Shown here: positions 9,041-11,059 of the stretch, piece after piece
Position numbering within the stretch: position 1 is the stretch's first letter
Layout of the letters: the number at the start of each line of letters is the position of its first letter
Assembly: GCA_020024735.1 (NCBI GenBank)
Contig: JAHHTI010000034.1
Location: 1 to 11,059 of the forward strand
Source: Mycoplasmataceae bacterium
GTDB lineage: Bacteria > Bacillota_I > Bacilli_A > Mycoplasmatales > Mycoplasmoidaceae
Direction of reading: 5' to 3'
DNA: 11,059 bases
Position numbers and translations under genes: made by a program
Notes under the pieces: generated by a model
Seen by the model: the letters and a program-made list of their open reading frames with translations, nothing else
Told to the model about the DNA's origin: nothing
Database searches by the model: none

Positions 9041-10018
9041 ATGAGTACAATAATCGAAAAAATTAAAACTATTGTTCAAAGTAAGCAAAACCCTAAAAGA
9101 ATTTTGTTTACTGAAGGTTGAAATGAAGACATCCAGTGTGCTGCTTCTATTCTTGCTCAAGAAGGAATTATTAAACCTATTATCTTAATTCGTAATCAAA
9201 CAGAAATTACGAATAAATTAAAAGATGTGGAAATCATTAATATTGAAAACATTGATATAAATAAATACCAAGAGTTCTTGTGAAATCTAAGAAAATCGAA
9301 AGGATTATCAATAGAAGAAGCCGGTAAATTAGTTATTCAACCAAATTACTTGTCTGCACTAATGTTGAAATTAGGGGAAGTAGATGGATGTATATGCGGT
9401 ATTGAATATGCTACTAAAGACACATTAAGAGCTGCACTCCAAATAGTAAAAAAAGCACCTGATGCTGACATTGTTACTAGTTTAATGCTGATGGAAAAAG
9501 ATGATGAATCACTAATATTTGCTGATATCTCATTAAATTTGAATCCATCTGCTGAAGAATTAGCAAATATTACTAAAGAAGTAGTGAAATTCGCTCATTA
9601 TTCCTTAGAATGCGATAATTTAAATACTGCAATGTTATCTTACTCTACAAGAGGTTCAGGAGCAGGGGAATCAGTAGAAAAAGTAAAACAAGCTTTTGAA
9701 ATAGTTTCACAAGACTCTACTATGGCGGATATAAAAGCTAATATTTATGGAGAAATCCAATTTGATGCTGCTTATGTACCTAAAATTAGACATAAAAAAG
9801 CACCTGATGCTCCTTGAAATGCTAATCCAATGATTTATATTTTCCCTACTCTAGATGCTGGAAATATTGCTTATAAAATAATGGAAAGATGTGCAGGATT
9901 CTCTGCAATTGGTCCAGTAATTGTTGGTTTAGAAAGACCTATGAACGACTTAAGTCGTGGTGCTAGTGTAGCTAGTGTTGTTGATATAGCATATATTACA
10001 GCTGCTCAAGCTAAATAA
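9041..10018 (+). CDS. pta: Phosphate acetyltransferase (phosphotransacetylase)
   Basis: A 325-residue cytoplasmic enzyme that interconverts acetyl-CoA plus phosphate with acetyl phosphate plus CoA. With acetate kinase it gives ATP from pyruvate, a main energy route in fermenting mollicutes. The length is that of the short, single-domain Pta class. Conserved stretches include LRAALQIVKKAP, NPSAEELA, LSYSTRGSG (199-207), GEIQFDAA, and near the end GPVIVGLERPMNDLSRGAS (291-309). Trp is encoded by TGA at 9119, 9281 and 9815. The start is set by the strong Shine-Dalgarno just upstream and by the typical N-terminus leading into RILFTEGW. No acetate kinase gene is present here; the gene sits between two surface-protein genes and probably has its own transcript. 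Confidence 0.96.
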
Positions 10019-10028
10019 ATAACTTACT

Positions 10029-10087
10029 AAATACATCTATATTACTTATACATATCTTTTGATAACAATGTATTTGAGATGTATTTT
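10029..10087 (+). terminator. Inverted repeat after pta with two alternative right arms
   Basis: AAATACATCT (10029-10038) is perfectly complementary to AGATGTATTT (10077-10086), giving a 10-bp stem that ends in a short TTTTCT run, with a 38-base loop. A second ATGTATTT at 10068-10075 can pair with the same left arm over 8 bp. It lies 10 bases after the pta stop and is a reasonable terminator candidate, although the loop is long. Confidence 0.45.
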
Positions 10088-10120
10088 CTAATCTTAGGAA
10101 TTAATTCAAATAAACGGTAT

Positions 10121-10143
10121 AAAAAAAACGTCTATGTTAGAAT
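10121..10143 (+). promoter_or_regulatory. Lipoprotein promoter: A8 tract upstream of an extended -10
   Basis: TG-T-TAGAAT (10135-10143) is an extended -10 element. A run of eight A (10121-10128) lies seven bases before it, where a -10/-35 spacer would be. No good -35 is seen, as is common for extended -10 promoters. Transcription would start near 10150, about 23 bases before the ATG. Confidence 0.5.
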
Positions 10144-10160
10144 AGAAACATAAAAATTAT

Positions 10161-10166
10161 AAGGGG
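10161..10166 (+). promoter_or_regulatory. Ribosome binding site of the lipoprotein gene
   Basis: AAGGGG lies six bases before the ATG at 10173. The nearer ATG at 10168 is out of frame and soon meets TAA, so 10173 is the start. Confidence 0.55.
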
Positions 10167-10172
10167 TATGTC

Positions 10173-11059
10173 ATGAAATTAAAGAAGTCATGAAGAATTG
10201 TGCTAGCTTTAAGCTTTGGAGCAATAATTACTAGTACTGCTGCTTTAACAATGGTGAGTTGTTCTTCCGGTGATTCCAACAACACTACTTCTTCTCAAAA
10301 TTCTTCTGAACTAATTGATGTAGTAAATCAAGATATATTAACCAATAAAATAGTTCCTTTTAATAAAGAACTTAAACAAGAAGAATTCAATAAAATTAAT
10401 GAAATGAATCTTTTATCTTATGTTGATATCCCTAGTGTTTCAAATGCTGAAAAAAATAAATTAAAAGTTACTAGTTATCGAGCAATTAGTCCTACTATCA
10501 CTTTTAAATTGAGAGATGGTAGTGTTCTTAGTAATTTAATTAGTGTCACATGACATATTACTGATGCTCCATCTATAGATGTTCCTGAAAAACCACTACC
10601 ACCTCAAGAAAAACCACCTATTGCTCCTCCTCCTTCAACTGATCAAACATTAATTAATAAAGTTAATGCAGTAATTAGTCAAATAAAACCTATAAATGAA
10701 GAAATTACTGAAAAAAAGTTTAAAGCAATCACTGATAACACTCTTTTAGATAAAGTTGATATTCCTGGTATTACACCTTCTGAAAAGAAACAATTAATGG
10801 TTAGTTATTTTAATAATAAAACACTTGGAGCTATTACATTCACAGTAACAAATAGAGGACATACTAGTAATAAAATTACTGTTAGATGAAGAATTATTCC
10901 ACCAGTAGAAACATTAATTGATAAGGTAAATAAAGTAATTGACCAAATTGTTCCTATAAACAATAAGCTTACTCAAGCTGAGTTTAATGCAATTAGTGAT
11001 AAAACTATTTTAGGTTTAATTACTATTCCTGGTATTGATTCGAATGAAAAGAACGAATT
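10173..11059 (+). CDS. Surface lipoprotein with tandem repeat domains (3' end beyond window)
   Basis: At least 295 residues, cut by the window edge. The N-terminus is a typical lipoprotein signal: MKLKKSWR, a hydrophobic stretch, then TMVSC with Cys30 as the lipidated residue. A Ser/Thr/Asn-rich spacer (31-45) follows. Three copies of a domain of about 82 residues are seen: 47-129, 160-241, and 248 to the edge. Each has a start like LIDKVN, a -IxPIN- step, a Phe-x-x-Ile, an IP followed by an EK pair, and in the complete copies a closing IxVxW-x-I. A 30-residue Pro-rich linker (130-159) separates copies 1 and 2, but only about six residues separate copies 2 and 3. Trp is TGA, including codon 7 in the signal peptide. 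The protein should be anchored in the outer leaflet of the membrane. I do not recognise the domain with certainty. The same domain occurs in the peptidase at 6347. Confidence 0.88.
10311..10559 (+). repeat. Lipoprotein repeat domain, copy 1
   Basis: Residues 47-129. It begins LIDVVN, passes through EEFNKI, DIP and AEKNKLKV, and ends ISVTWHI. At DNA level it is clearly diverged from the other copies, so the duplication is old. Confidence 0.75.
10650..10895 (+). repeat. Lipoprotein repeat domain, copy 2
   Basis: Residues 160-241. It begins LINKVN, passes through KPINEEIT, KKFKAI, DIPGI and SEKKQL, and ends ITVRWRI. Confidence 0.8.
10914..11059 (+). repeat. Lipoprotein repeat domain, copy 3 (cut by window end)
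   Basis: Starts at residue 248 with LIDKVN and continues through VPINNKLT, AEFNAI, TIPGI and NEKNE. It is most similar to copy 2 and, among outside sequences in the window, to the peptidase copy. Confidence 0.75.

Noticed and set aside
8975..9160. Reverse-strand open frame across the pta start
   Set aside because: It covers the strong pta ribosome binding site and the conserved N-terminus, and its product looks random.
9041..10018. pta as a recent insertion between peptidase and lipoprotein genes
   Set aside because: No flanking direct repeats, transposase or composition shift are visible; TGA use matches the neighbours.
10560..10649. Pro-rich stretch as a collagen-like or CRISPR-like repeat
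   Set aside because: It has no regular period and no spacers; it reads in frame as a linker between lipoprotein domains.
1..11059. tRNA, rRNA, CRISPR arrays, insertion sequences, DnaA-box clusters
   Set aside because: None was seen on reading through. All gaps between genes are under 160 bases and are described above.

Overview
The window comes from an AT-rich mollicute (Mycoplasma or a close relative) that reads UGA as tryptophan. Every long gene is interrupted by in-frame TGA codons that fall where the protein families have Trp, and reading through them restores full-length proteins. All genes are on the + strand. The secA-uvrB order is, from memory, the same as in Mycoplasma genitalium and M. 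pneumoniae. That fits a Pneumoniae-group relative, but the species cannot be named from this stretch.

Layout: positions 1-114 may hold the last codons of an upstream gene. Positions 139-6262 form a tight housekeeping block: an ABC transporter ATPase, then secA (3-nt gap), then uvrB (11-nt overlap with secA). A hairpin and a near-consensus promoter follow. The promoter starts a gene (6347-8947) for an 866-residue surface papain-like (C1) cysteine peptidase with a complete catalytic triad, a lectin-like domain, Ig-like segments and a C-terminal membrane anchor. Next is pta (9041-10018), a phosphotransacetylase with a strong ribosome binding site. The last gene (10173 to the window edge) encodes a lipoprotein with a lipobox Cys and a tandem domain of about 82 residues.

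How the genes relate: SecA is the export motor that surface proteins such as the peptidase and the lipoprotein would need. UvrB acts in nucleotide excision repair, and Pta in ATP-yielding acetate metabolism.

Most interesting observation: the domain repeated in the lipoprotein also occurs once in the peptidase, just before its membrane anchor. The two surface proteins flank pta and share a module, which suggests a linked system, for example capture plus cleavage of host protein or a common docking module. That function is inference; the sequence similarity is visible by eye. Other points of note are a ~224-residue acidic Pro/Thr/Glu-rich tail on SecA in place of the usual zinc-binding end, an apparently near-leaderless peptidase mRNA, an A8 tract just upstream of the lipoprotein promoter, and an A8 tract inside the peptidase gene where slippage would remove the anchor.
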